Origin: Acidobacteriaceae bacterium
Lineage (GTDB): Bacteria; Acidobacteriota; Terriglobia; Terriglobales; SbA1
Direction of reading: 5' to 3'
Assembly (NCBI GenBank): GCA_019237515.1
Contig: JAFAGX010000551.1
Span: 1 to 7,129, forward strand
DNA: 7,129 nt
The position numbers and the translations under genes are program-made. The number at the start of each line of letters is the position of its first letter. Position 1 is the first letter of the stretch. The notes beneath the pieces are model-generated. The model worked only from the letters and a program-made list of their open reading frames with translations, did not search any database and was not told the DNA's origin. Positions 1 to 6,217 of this stretch are shown here, in pieces.

Positions 1-1
1 C

Positions 2-154
2 ATCGACTTCGACGTCCTAGTGCAACGCAACGCCACGTATCGTGCGGCGGAACAGAAATCGTTCCAGGATTTTCAGCGCGACCGTGAGTCGCTGCTGGCC
101 AAAGTTCATGCCGAGCAACAGGCTGAGTGCGCCTTGCAAGGGGGCGCCCGGTGA
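2..154 (+). CDS. C-terminal end of NfnA/PyrK-like FAD/NAD-binding reductase subunit (partial)
   Basis: This frame is open from the window edge and gives 50 residues beginning IDFDVLVQRNATYRAAEQ and ending at TGA. The VDFD-x-L-x-x-R-x-x-x-Y/F pattern followed by a charged helix is, from memory, the typical C-terminus of sulfide dehydrogenase/ferredoxin-NADP reductase subunits of the NfnA/SudB type, which are related to PyrK. In that family the protein carries FAD, an NAD(H) site and a [2Fe-2S] cluster, all of which would lie upstream and are not visible. The assignment is strengthened by the next gene, an NfnB/GltA-type subunit that starts inside this stop codon (GTGA), the usual order for this two-subunit enzyme. 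The fragment alone is too short to prove the family. Start and length are unknown. Confidence 0.72.
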   Translation: MDFDVLVQRNATYRAAEQKSFQDFQRDRESLLAKVHAEQQAECALQGGAR

Positions 155-1596
155 GCCCGACCAAGTCGCTGAACCCGGTTCCGATCAAAGAGCGCGTAAA
201 GGTGCCGCGCCAACACATGCCTGAGCAAGCTCCGTTGCTCCGGGCGGCAAACTTCAAAGAAGTGAACCTGGGATACTCGGAAGAATTGGCGCGCCGCGAA
301 GCCCAGCGCTGCCTCGAATGCGCCAAACCCATCTGCATCAGCGATTGCCCTGTCGGCGTTAAGGTCAAACAATTCGTGCAATTTATTGTTGCCGGAGACT
401 TCATGGCCGCGGCAGCGAAGATCCGAGAAGACAACGTGCTGCCCGCCATTACTGGCCGCGTCTGCCCCCAGGAAGATCACTGCGAAGGCGGATGCCTGAT
501 GGGCAAGAAAGTTCAGCCACTCGGAATCGGTTATCTCGAGCGCTTTGTCGCTGATTACGAGCAACAACACATGGATCGCAGCACCATCCGCAAAGCCGAG
601 CCCAGCGCGAAGAAGGTTGCCATTGTTGGCAGCGGACCTTCGGGTCTCACAGCTGCCGGCGATCTCGTGCAGAAAGGTCATGAGGTACACGTCTTCGAAG
701 CCCTGCACGAACTTGGCGGCGTGCTGGTTTATGGCATTCCCGAGTTCCGCCTTCCCAAGCTGATCATCCGCGAGCAGATCGACTACATGCGCGCCATGGG
801 CGTGCACTTCGAGACCAATGTCGTCATTGGCAAGACCGTCACCATTACTGAACTCATGGAAGAAGAAGGATTCGATGCCGTTTTCATCGGCACCGGCGCG
901 GGACTGCCAGTTTTCATGGGCATTCCTGGCGAACACCTCAATGGCGTCTACTCGGCGAACGAATTCCTGACCCGCATCAACCTGATGCACGCTTACGAGT
1001 TCCCCAACTACGACGAACCGATGCTGGATTTCCGCGGCAAGAACGTTGCCGTGATCGGCGGCGGAAACACGGCGCTCGACGCGATCCGTTCCGCATTGCG
1101 ATTAGGCGCAGCCAAGGCTTATGTTCTCTATCGCCGCAGCGAAGCCGAGATGCCCGCCCGCAAAGAAGAAGTGAAGCATGCAAAAGAAGAAGGAATCGAA
1201 TTCCACATGTTGACCGCGCCGACCGAATTTCTTTCGGACAGAGAAGGCTGGCTGTCGGCTGCACGTTGCATACGGATGCAACTCGGAGAACCGGATGCCT
1301 CAGGCCGTCGTCGCCCCGTGCCAATCGAGGGCTCCGAATTCGCGATACCGCTAGCCGTTGCCGTCATTGCCATTGGCACCAGCGCGAATCCGTTGATCCA
1401 GAGCACCACCCCCGGTCTGGCTACCAACAAGCGCAATTACATCGAGGCCGATCCTGAGACCCAGCGCACCTCGCGCAAAGGCGTATTTGCTGGTGGTGAC
1501 ATCGTGACCGGCAGCGCGACAGTAATCCTGGCCATGGGTGCCGGCCGTCGCGCGGCAAAATCAATCCATGAATACCTCATCAACGGCGCGTGGTAA
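151..1596 (+). CDS. gltA: NADPH-dependent glutamate synthase small-subunit-like / NfnB-type iron-sulfur flavoprotein
   Basis: A 481-residue cytoplasmic flavoprotein of the GltD/GltA/NfnB family. In NfnAB complexes this subunit couples NADPH to ferredoxin and NADH through electron bifurcation; homologues are also named glutamate synthase (GltA) or sulfide dehydrogenase alpha. Visible parts are an N-terminal iron-sulfur domain with C54, C57, C62, C66 and then C105, C111, C115, a dinucleotide fold for FAD at 156-186 (VAIVGSGPSGL), and a second fold for NADPH at 297-330 (VAVIGGGNTALD, then LYRRS). The FAD-closing motif GVFAGGDIVTGSATVILAMG is at 444-463. E108 sits inside the second Cys motif (CPQEDHC), where NfnB-type proteins can use an acidic ligand. 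I chose the GTG at 151 because it overlaps the upstream stop as GTGA and gives a family-like N-terminus; an upstream GTG at 127 would add eight residues unlike the family. No glutamate synthase large subunit is in view, so the NfnB reading is preferred. The symbol follows common annotation and is unrelated to citrate synthase. Confidence 0.9.
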   Translation: MSPTKSLNPVPIKERVKVPRQHMPEQAPLLRAANFKEVNLGYSEELARREAQRCLECAKPICISDCPVGVKVKQFVQFIVAGDFMAAAAKIREDNVLPAITGRVCPQEDHCEGGCLMGKKVQPLGIGYLERFVADYEQQHMDRSTIRKAEPSAKKVAIVGSGPSGLTAAGDLVQKGHEVHVFEALHELGGVLVYGIPEFRLPKLIIREQIDYMRAMGVHFETNVVIGKTVTITELMEEEGFDAVFIGTGAGLPVFMGIPGEHLNGVYSANEFLTRINLMHAYEFPNYDEPMLDFRGKNVAVIGGGNTALDAIRSALRLGAAKAYVLYRRSEAEMPARKEEVKHAKEEGIEFHMLTAPTEFLSDREGWLSAARCIRMQLGEPDASGRRRPVPIEGSEFAIPLAVAVIAIGTSANPLIQSTTPGLATNKRNYIEADPETQRTSRKGVFAGGDIVTGSATVILAMGAGRRAAKSIHEYLINGAW

Positions 1597-2086
1597 GCGA
1601 CCAACCGATCCCGCCGAGCGTACTTCGCTACGGCTGTTTTACCGCAACTGGCGTCCCACGCGTGCAGGCCTGTGGGTCAACCGCCTCTTGGGTTGGTGGT
1701 CTGGCCTGGGGTTGCCTCCGAGGTTCCAAGCTGTCCTTGAAATAAAAGGCCGCAAGTCCGGCCGCAGAAGATCGAACCCGGTGGTCATCGCGACGATTGA
1801 CGGAAAGCGTTACCTCGTATCGATGCTCGGTCCCGAATCCGATTGGGTGAAGAACATTGAGGCAGCGCATGGCGACGCTGTGATTCGCCAAGGACACCGA
1901 CGCCAAGTACACCTCATACCTTTGCCCGCGGAAGAGAGAGCACTAGTCCTTCGAGAATACGTTCGCATCGCGATCAGCGGCCGAAAACATTTTCCGGTGG
2001 CGGTAGGCGCACCATTGGCCGAGTTTCAGGCCATCGCTGAACGGTATCCTGTGTACCGGATCGATGCTCGAAGTGCACACATTTAG
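1568..2086 (+). CDS. Nitroreductase/quinone reductase family, deazaflavin (F420)-dependent type
   Basis: A 172-residue protein resembling the DUF385/Ddn family of split-barrel oxidoreductases. Members bind F420 or other flavins and reduce quinones, nitroaromatics or related compounds. The family signature is clear: LEIKGRKSGRRRSNPVVI at 57-74 (first barrel strands and basic cofactor-binding turn), then RYLVSMLGPESDWVKNIEA at 81-99, where the S/W-V-x-N segment packs on the cofactor, and a YPVYRI tail at 160-165. There is no signal peptide; a Trp-rich stretch at 36-50 may contact the membrane or quinones. The ATG at 1568 lies 29 bp inside the preceding gene, so translational coupling is likely. 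A GTG at 1538 would add ten residues with no family resemblance. No clear Shine-Dalgarno is visible at either start. Whether this organism makes F420 cannot be told from the window, and neither cofactor nor substrate can be assigned. Confidence 0.82.
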   Translation: MNTSSTARGKRPTDPAERTSLRLFYRNWRPTRAGLWVNRLLGWWSGLGLPPRFQAVLEIKGRKSGRRRSNPVVIATIDGKRYLVSMLGPESDWVKNIEAAHGDAVIRQGHRRQVHLIPLPAEERALVLREYVRIAISGRKHFPVAVGAPLAEFQAIAERYPVYRIDARSAHI

Positions 2087-2100
2087 CGTCAACAACCCCG

Positions 2101-2137
2101 GTCACGACACCGACTTCGTGCGAGAGGCTGTTGTGAC
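2101..2137. other. Weak inverted repeat in the 149-bp gap after the nitroreductase-family gene
   Basis: GTCACGAC at 2101-2108 pairs with GTTGTGAC at 2130-2137 (8 bp including one G-U) around a 21-base loop, starting 14 bases after the stop codon. There is no following T-run, so a factor-independent terminator is doubtful. The rest of the gap up to 2235 shows no convincing sigma-70 promoter; the closest -35/-10-like pieces (TTGTTC at 2175, TTTAAT at 2191) are only 10 bases apart. Confidence 0.2.
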
Positions 2138-2235
2138 TTCCCTCACATGCGCCTGTGCGACGAGTCACGGCAGTTTGTTCGCCCTCGACTTTTAATGACA
2201 GTGGCTGACAAATGCCGGCCCAGTCGGGAGAAACC

Positions 2236-2472
2236 ATGGACGAAAAAGATTTACTCAAGTGTCCGTTACTGCAAGGACTCGACGCCATGCACCGGGCAGA
2301 ACTTTTGGGCCTCATCAACGACAGCAGTCTGCGGCAGAAGTTAGAAGCCTGTTTGACTCAGCATCTCGGCGAAACAAACGCGCCCTGCGCCTCCGAAGAG
2401 CGGAACTTCGACAAAGAGGTGCACAGCTGGAATCCGCAGAAGCTGGTTTTCAGCCGGAGCCCGAAGGAGTAA
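2236..2472 (+). CDS. Small uncharacterised protein with CNBD-cap-like N-terminal helix
   Basis: A 78-residue acidic, soluble protein without a signal peptide or membrane segment. I chose the ATG at 2236 because GGGAG lies 6 bases upstream; an in-frame ATG at 2212 would add eight residues and lacks a ribosome site. Residues 4-25 (DLLKCPLLQGLDAMHRAELL) have the spacing of the short helix that opens cyclic-nucleotide-binding domains (L-x-x-x-P-L-x-x-G-L followed by a helix), but the beta-barrel and phosphate-binding cassette are absent, so it cannot bind a nucleotide the way those proteins do. The C-terminal half is polar and probably disordered, with a short VHSWNPQ motif and an SPKE end that look conserved in similar acidobacterial small proteins as I recall them. 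It lies 27 bp upstream of another small gene and probably shares its transcript. Function unknown. Confidence 0.7.
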   Translation: MDEKDLLKCPLLQGLDAMHRAELLGLINDSSLRQKLEACLTQHLGETNAPCASEERNFDKEVHSWNPQKLVFSRSPKE

Positions 2473-2499
2473 GCTGTAGGCTGTCAAATCGGATCAGAG

Positions 2500-2805
2500 A
2501 TGCAAAACAGCCTTCACTTCACCACCTTCGATCCTCTGCGGGACGCTCCTGAGTTTTGCCAGTTGTGCGGCAAACGTCCCTCTTTGTTCCACTTTGAACT
2601 TGCGATCCATAAGCGCACGGAGAAATCCTGCCATAAGAAGGGATTTTGCTGTCATACCTGCGCAACGCGCCTGCTGAGAACACTTGAGCGAAGCGAGTCG
2701 CGCCAGTGGAACGCCGAAGCGGCCGCACTGGCAGCCGATGACTTCGATACAGCCGAATTCCACCAGCGATTGGAGTCACTTCGCTCTGTGCTCGACCCGA
2801 AGTAA
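2500..2805 (+). CDS. Small Cys-rich, probable zinc-ribbon protein of unknown function
   Basis: A 101-residue soluble protein. Two Cys knuckles, C20-x2-C23 (FCQLCGKRP) and C51-x2-C54 (CCHTCATRL, with an extra C50), 27 residues apart, suggest one structural zinc site; C44 and nearby His residues are additional candidates. The region between the knuckles is basic and aromatic, as in small zinc ribbons that hold RNA or protein partners. The C-terminal 45 residues are predicted helical and acidic, with Ala-rich (AEAAALAADD) and Leu-rich segments that could form a helical hairpin. The ATG has only a weak purine-rich upstream stretch (GGATCAGAG), and the 27-base gap after the preceding gene fits an operon. 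No named family is recognised. The reading frame is supported by the ordered Cys pattern and absence of a better competing frame. Confidence 0.65.
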   Translation: MQNSLHFTTFDPLRDAPEFCQLCGKRPSLFHFELAIHKRTEKSCHKKGFCCHTCATRLLRTLERSESRQWNAEAAALAADDFDTAEFHQRLESLRSVLDPK

Positions 2806-2838
2806 AGCTTCCGTCTCGTGTCAACGCCTCGGCGGCTT

Positions 2839-2859
2839 CTTACTGAAGCTTGCAGTAAG
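2839..2859 (+). terminator. Possible hairpin terminator after the small zinc-ribbon gene
   Basis: CTTACTG at 2839-2845 and CAGTAAG at 2853-2859 form a perfect 7-bp stem with a 7-base loop, 33 bases after the stop codon at 2805. Only a loose, interrupted T stretch follows (GACATTTCAT), so intrinsic termination would be weak. It sits just ahead of the intergenic palindrome. Confidence 0.3.
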
Positions 2860-2876
2860 CGACATTTCATAATAGG

Positions 2877-3020
2877 TGTCATTCCGAGCGAAGCTCCGGT
2901 ATCCGCTTGCCGGATGCCGGAACAAAGTCGAGGAACCTGCTGTTCTATTGCTGGAAAACAGGTTTCTCGACTTGGCCAAGGTCTCCGCAAGCGGAGAACT
3001 TAGCTACGCTCGAAATGACA
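2877..3020. repeat. 144-bp intergenic palindromic repeat with terminal inverted repeats and three inner hairpins
   Basis: The element starts TGTCATTCCGAGCGAAGCT and ends with the near reverse complement AGCTACGCTCGAAATGACA, so its ends pair at 17 of 19 positions. Inside are three further hairpins. Arm 1 (2896-2920) pairs CCGGTATCCG with CGGATGCCGG around CTTGC. Arm 2 pairs 2925-2939 with 2959-2973 at 14 of 15 positions. Arm 3 pairs TCTCCGC (2982-2988) with GCGGAGA (2991-2997). Arms 1 and 3 are also partly complementary to each other, so the whole block can fold as one long hairpin or as a cloverleaf. This TGTCATT-CGAGCG class recurs in many acidobacterial intergenic regions as I remember them, and resembles a REP/MITE-like non-coding repeat. 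No transposase or coding capacity is present; short frames through it are by-products. A flanking duplication is not evident. Confidence 0.8.
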
Positions 3021-3097
3021 AGTCGCTGTGTTATGCAATTCCAACAGCCGCTGCGCCATAGCTCATCCTTGAAATCCCTGAAATAATCGACAAAGGG

Positions 3098-4168
3098 ATG
3101 GCCGCGATCAGCAGCTCGGAAATTTCCGCTTTCGTGAAGAACGCCGCGCGGGAGGCCGGCTTTGACCTGGCCGGGATCGCTCCCGTGCATGATTTTGCCG
3201 AGTTGGACCATTTTCCTCAATGGATCGCGGAGGGCCGCGCAGGCGAAATGCAGTACATGGCGGCTCGGGATGACAGTGGAAATCTGAAGCGCTCCAAACT
3301 GAAAACCGTTGCGCCCTGGGCAAAGAGCGTCATCGTCTGCGCCATGAACTACAACACCCCTCAGCCGTATTCGACTGAAGTGCAGAACCCCGAGAGCGGA
3401 TGGATTTCACGCTATGCCTGGAGCCGTGAAGACTATCACGAGGCGCTCATGCGACGGCTCCGCACCGTCGAATCAAGGCTGCACGAAGAGCTGGTCAATG
3501 CCAACCCACCGTTACAAACGCGCTGCTACGTGGACACTGGCCCCATTGTCGAGCGCGTCTACGCCAAATATGCCGGAATTGGATGGATTGGGAAAAATAC
3601 CTGCATTCTGAATCAACAGATAGGATCATGGCTGTTTCTCGGCGTCATTCTCACATCGATCGAACTCGCTCCCGATCTGCCCGCACCGGACCGCTGTGGC
3701 ACCTGCACCCGCTGTATTGACGCATGCCCCACCAATGCCCTGATTGCGCCATATCAGCTCGACTCCAATCGCTGTATTTCTTATTTGACAATTGAGAAAC
3801 GGGGCACAATTCCCGATGACCTGCGCGACGGTATGGGCTGGCATGTCTTCGGTTGCGATATCTGCCAGGACGTTTGCCCGTGGAACCGCAAAGCGCCCCA
3901 AACCATCACACCGGAATTTCAGCCCAGAGAAGGCCTGGTAAACCCTGCACTCGAGTGGCTCGCGCAAATCAGTGAAGAGGAATTTCGTCAGAAGTTTCGC
4001 GGCTCGCCCATTCGCCGCGCCAAGCGCGCTGGAATCCGAAGAAATGCAGTGCTTGCCATGGGCAACAGCGGGGACCGTAACTTCCTTCCGGTTCTTGAAA
4101 AACTTGCAGCAGATGAAGATCCGGTCATCGCGGAGCACGCCAGGTGGGCCGCCAACAAACTGCGATGA
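3098..4168 (+). CDS. queG: Epoxyqueuosine reductase QueG
   Basis: A 356-residue cytoplasmic enzyme that reduces epoxyqueuosine to queuosine at the wobble base of GUN-anticodon tRNAs, using cobalamin and two [4Fe-4S] clusters. Its N-terminal cobalamin-binding region spans about 1-190 and includes YVDTGPIVERVYAKYAGIGWIGKN at 144-167; the Asp of that DTGP motif (D146) matches the catalytic acid of the family. The ferredoxin part has C200-x2-C203-x2-C206-x3-C210-P, then C226, then C253-x2-C256-x3-C260-P, giving all eight expected ligands. Residues 313-356 form a HEAT/PBS-lyase-like repeat (RRNAVLAMGNSGD...), present in the QueG forms that use it to hold tRNA. Length is typical and nothing is missing. 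The ATG at 3098 follows AAAGGG with very short spacing. It appears to be transcribed alone; a palindromic repeat lies upstream and a short hairpin downstream. No promoter is convincing in 3021-3097. Confidence 0.96.
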   Translation: MAAISSSEISAFVKNAAREAGFDLAGIAPVHDFAELDHFPQWIAEGRAGEMQYMAARDDSGNLKRSKLKTVAPWAKSVIVCAMNYNTPQPYSTEVQNPESGWISRYAWSREDYHEALMRRLRTVESRLHEELVNANPPLQTRCYVDTGPIVERVYAKYAGIGWIGKNTCILNQQIGSWLFLGVILTSIELAPDLPAPDRCGTCTRCIDACPTNALIAPYQLDSNRCISYLTIEKRGTIPDDLRDGMGWHVFGCDICQDVCPWNRKAPQTITPEFQPREGLVNPALEWLAQISEEEFRQKFRGSPIRRAKRAGIRRNAVLAMGNSGDRNFLPVLEKLAADEDPVIAEHARWAANKLR

Positions 4169-4186
4169 TCGCCGGACGTGCAGGGT

Positions 4187-4200
4187 GGACATTCTTGTCC
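4187..4200 (+). terminator. Short hairpin after queG, possible terminator
   Basis: GGACA at 4187-4191 and TGTCC at 4196-4200 form a perfect 5-bp stem with a TTCT loop, extendable outward by a T-G wobble and a G-C pair, 18 bases after the queG stop. It is followed by GCTTTCG, not a proper T-run. The wider GGTGGACATTCTTGTCCGC string resembles short dispersed hairpins I recall from acidobacterial genomes, so it may be a repeat instead of a dedicated terminator. Confidence 0.3.
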
Positions 4201-4229
4201 GCTTTCGTACAGAAACGCTCGGGCCCCTA

Positions 4230-4239
4230 AGCACGTGCT
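4230..4239. promoter_or_regulatory. Perfect 10-bp palindrome immediately upstream of the exported TPR gene
   Basis: AGCACGTGCT reads the same on both strands and ends three bases before the ATG at 4243. It could be an operator half-pair or could occlude initiation at that ATG; an E-box-like CACGTG core is not by itself informative in bacteria. No matching second copy is seen nearby and no promoter boxes are evident in the 74-bp gap, so this is only a candidate. Confidence 0.2.
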
Positions 4240-4242
4240 AGC

Positions 4243-6213
4243 ATGATTTCAGGCTCTCACAGCGGGCGTCGCGCTATGTATCGCTCTTGGATATTGCTCA
4301 CCGTCCCCTTAATGGCCTTAGCGCTCTTCCCCAGCCAAGTCGCTGCGAGCAACGAGCCACACTGGATTCGAGTCGATTCCGACCATTTTTCTGTGATCAC
4401 GGATGCCGACGAGAAGAAGGCCCACGACGTCATCGCTCGTTTCGAGCAAATGCGCGCCGAGTTCGCTCAGCTGTTATACAAGAGCCGGATCAATATGTCG
4501 GAGCCGATCGACATCATCGCATTTCGCAGCGAAGACGAGTACGAGAATGTCACCCCCGCCCGCCAGGGCGCGGGTTTAAGCGCGGCTTTTTGTATTCCCG
4601 GGAAGGATCGCTACTTCTTTGTTCTCAATCTTTCGCAAAACGACAGCTGGCGCGCAATTTCCCGCAACTTTGTACAGCTGCTTCTGAACTACAACTATCC
4701 CCCAACCCAGAGCTGGTTTGACGATGGATTCACCGCATACTTCTCCAGCCTTCGTTTAAGTGACAAGCAGATGCAGATCGGTGGGGATCCCTCGGAAAAC
4801 GAGCAATTTACGAACCTGCTGCAGAAGTCAACCTGGTTAAGCTTGCCCGAGTTGTTTGGTTCCAACGCGAACGACCGAGCACATCAGCCGCTCTCCGAGG
4901 CGGAGTCCTGGATCCTCATGCATTACCTGCTCAGTAATCAGAAACTGCCCGCGGCCGGAGCTTACTTCGGCGCAGTCGAAAATGAAAAACTGCCGGTGGA
5001 AGAGGCGATTCAAAAAGCCTTCGGCGTGAGCTCGGACCAGTTGCAGAAGGCAATTCAGGATTACTTCCGTCAAAATCTGCCGCAGATTCAGGCCGAGTCA
5101 AACTCCAAACCGCTAGACCAGAATGCCGCACCTGCTCCGGTGACCGCCGATGTCATCGGTACCAGCACACACGAGATGCCGCCCGGGTACGCCGACACCC
5201 TCGTAGCAGAAATGAGCCTTCGCATCCCCGAGCATCGCGATGTGGCACGCAACCAACTCGAATCGGTCATCGCCAATCCGAAGATGGACAATCCGGCGGC
5301 CCATCGCGCTGTGGCTTGGGACGCCATGCAGAAAAAAGATTACGACCACGCCGTCGAGGAACTAGGAAACGCAATCGCGCTCGACAACAAAGATCCCATG
5401 ACACACTACTATCTGGCGCTTTATAAGTTTCAGCAGGCGCGCACCAGCGGTCAGGAGGTGAAGGGGCTCGCCAATATGATGCAGGACCTGCACTATGTGC
5501 TCGATTGGGACCATCAGTTCGCCGAAGCCTACTACATGCTGGCAGTGGCGCAAACCGAAGGTGGAGGTTTGCGGGCTGCTACAGATTCGATCCGCGCCGC
5601 CATGCAACTCAGCCCGCGCCGAACAGACTACGTGCTGGAATTAGCCAGGATCTACGAAGACGCGAAAAGCTGGGATGCCGCCACCGCATTGCTGCAACGG
5701 CTTTCCCAAAATTCCGACACTCAAATCGCCAGTGCGGCACAGAAAGACTTGCATGATCTGCCCTACATCAAGAAGTACGGAGTTCCCCCCACAGACTCGG
5801 CTGCGGCAGAGAACCCGAAGGTCTCGGCAAGCAGTGGCTCCGCAGCTGCTACTGCTCCCTCAACTGCTGCCCAGAGAACAGCTGCAAGAACCGCGCCGCA
5901 AACGTCTGCACAATCTTCTGACGACAACGATGAGGCGTCCATCCAACCTCCGGCTGCACCGCAAATCGACAAACGCCCGATTCACTATGCCAAGGGACGA
6001 CTCCTCTCAGTCGATTGTTCTCCGGCTCCGGCAGCGATCGTGAGCGTCGCGGTTAGCGGCAAGACCATCCGCCTCCGCACAGCGGATTACAAATCGCTCA
6101 TGTTGGTAGGAGAAGATACGTTCTCCTGTGACTGGACGAACCGGGCCGTTTCAGTGAATTACAAAGCGGGCGGAAAAGCAGACGGAGACTTGATATCCCT
6201 GGAAGTGCACTGA
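4243..6213 (+). CDS. Exported protein with degenerate peptidase-MA/DUF1570-like domain, TPR region and small C-terminal domain
   Basis: A 656-residue protein (645 if it starts at the ATG at 4276). A signal peptide is plain: hydrophobic WILLTVPLMALALFP at 16-30, then an AxA-like site at VAAS (33-36). Residues 39-280 resemble gluzincin peptidase-MA/DUF1570 domains: W-x-x-V-x-S-x-H-F at 41-49, a long helix, and WFDDGFTAYFSS at 158-169, which matches the W-x-x-EG-x-A-E-Y-F segment. The place where HExxH should be reads RNFVQ (141-145) and the EG glutamate is D161, so zinc binding is probably lost. Residues 315-510 are helical and TPR-like (for example 353-388 and 427-458), fit for protein contacts. 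An Ala/Ser/Thr/Pro/Gln-rich linker spans about 517-575. A final domain at 584-656 (GRLLSVDCS ... TFSCDW) has two Cys, C592 and C629, that could pair outside the cytoplasm. Neither start has a good ribosome site; the longer N-terminus carries an RR, the shorter is a standard signal peptide. Function unknown, possibly scaffolding in the periplasm or outer envelope. Confidence 0.85.
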   Translation: MISGSHSGRRAMYRSWILLTVPLMALALFPSQVAASNEPHWIRVDSDHFSVITDADEKKAHDVIARFEQMRAEFAQLLYKSRINMSEPIDIIAFRSEDEYENVTPARQGAGLSAAFCIPGKDRYFFVLNLSQNDSWRAISRNFVQLLLNYNYPPTQSWFDDGFTAYFSSLRLSDKQMQIGGDPSENEQFTNLLQKSTWLSLPELFGSNANDRAHQPLSEAESWILMHYLLSNQKLPAAGAYFGAVENEKLPVEEAIQKAFGVSSDQLQKAIQDYFRQNLPQIQAESNSKPLDQNAAPAPVTADVIGTSTHEMPPGYADTLVAEMSLRIPEHRDVARNQLESVIANPKMDNPAAHRAVAWDAMQKKDYDHAVEELGNAIALDNKDPMTHYYLALYKFQQARTSGQEVKGLANMMQDLHYVLDWDHQFAEAYYMLAVAQTEGGGLRAATDSIRAAMQLSPRRTDYVLELARIYEDAKSWDAATALLQRLSQNSDTQIASAAQKDLHDLPYIKKYGVPPTDSAAAENPKVSASSGSAAATAPSTAAQRTAARTAPQTSAQSSDDNDEASIQPPAAPQIDKRPIHYAKGRLLSVDCSPAPAAIVSVAVSGKTIRLRTADYKSLMLVGEDTFSCDWTNRAVSVNYKAGGKADGDLISLEVH

Positions 6214-6217
6214 TTGC

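Noticed and set aside
127..150. An earlier GTG start for the iron-sulfur flavoprotein
   Set aside because: It would add eight residues unlike the family N-terminus, while GTG 151 gives the usual GTGA overlap.
106..990. A 294-codon minus-strand open frame opposite the iron-sulfur flavoprotein gene
   Set aside because: It mirrors a clearly conserved gene in GC-rich DNA, has no recognisable domain and no family-like composition; it is an antisense by-product.
1538..1567. An earlier GTG start for the nitroreductase-family gene
   Set aside because: The extra ten residues match nothing in the family and the overlap with the previous gene would double; ATG 1568 is preferred.
2175..2196. A sigma-70-like promoter (TTGTTC / TTTAAT) before the small gene at 2236
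   Set aside because: The spacing is about 10 bases, far from the usual 17, so it is not called.
2259..2552. A 97-codon plus-strand frame overlapping both small genes
   Set aside because: It is Arg/Ser-rich as expected for a shifted frame, and the frames at 2236 and 2500 have a ribosome site and an ordered Cys pattern respectively.
2877..3020. The structured repeat as a tRNA or riboswitch
   Set aside because: No anticodon arm, T-loop or CCA-like end is visible, and the terminal inverted repeats fit a dispersed intergenic palindrome better.
2818..3220. Short open frames of 61-91 codons running through the intergenic repeat
   Set aside because: They arise from the palindrome's composition; the same sequence is explained by base pairing on both strands.
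3626..4234. A 202-codon minus-strand open frame opposite queG
   Set aside because: It lies against the conserved Cys-rich and HEAT parts of queG and shows no motif of its own.
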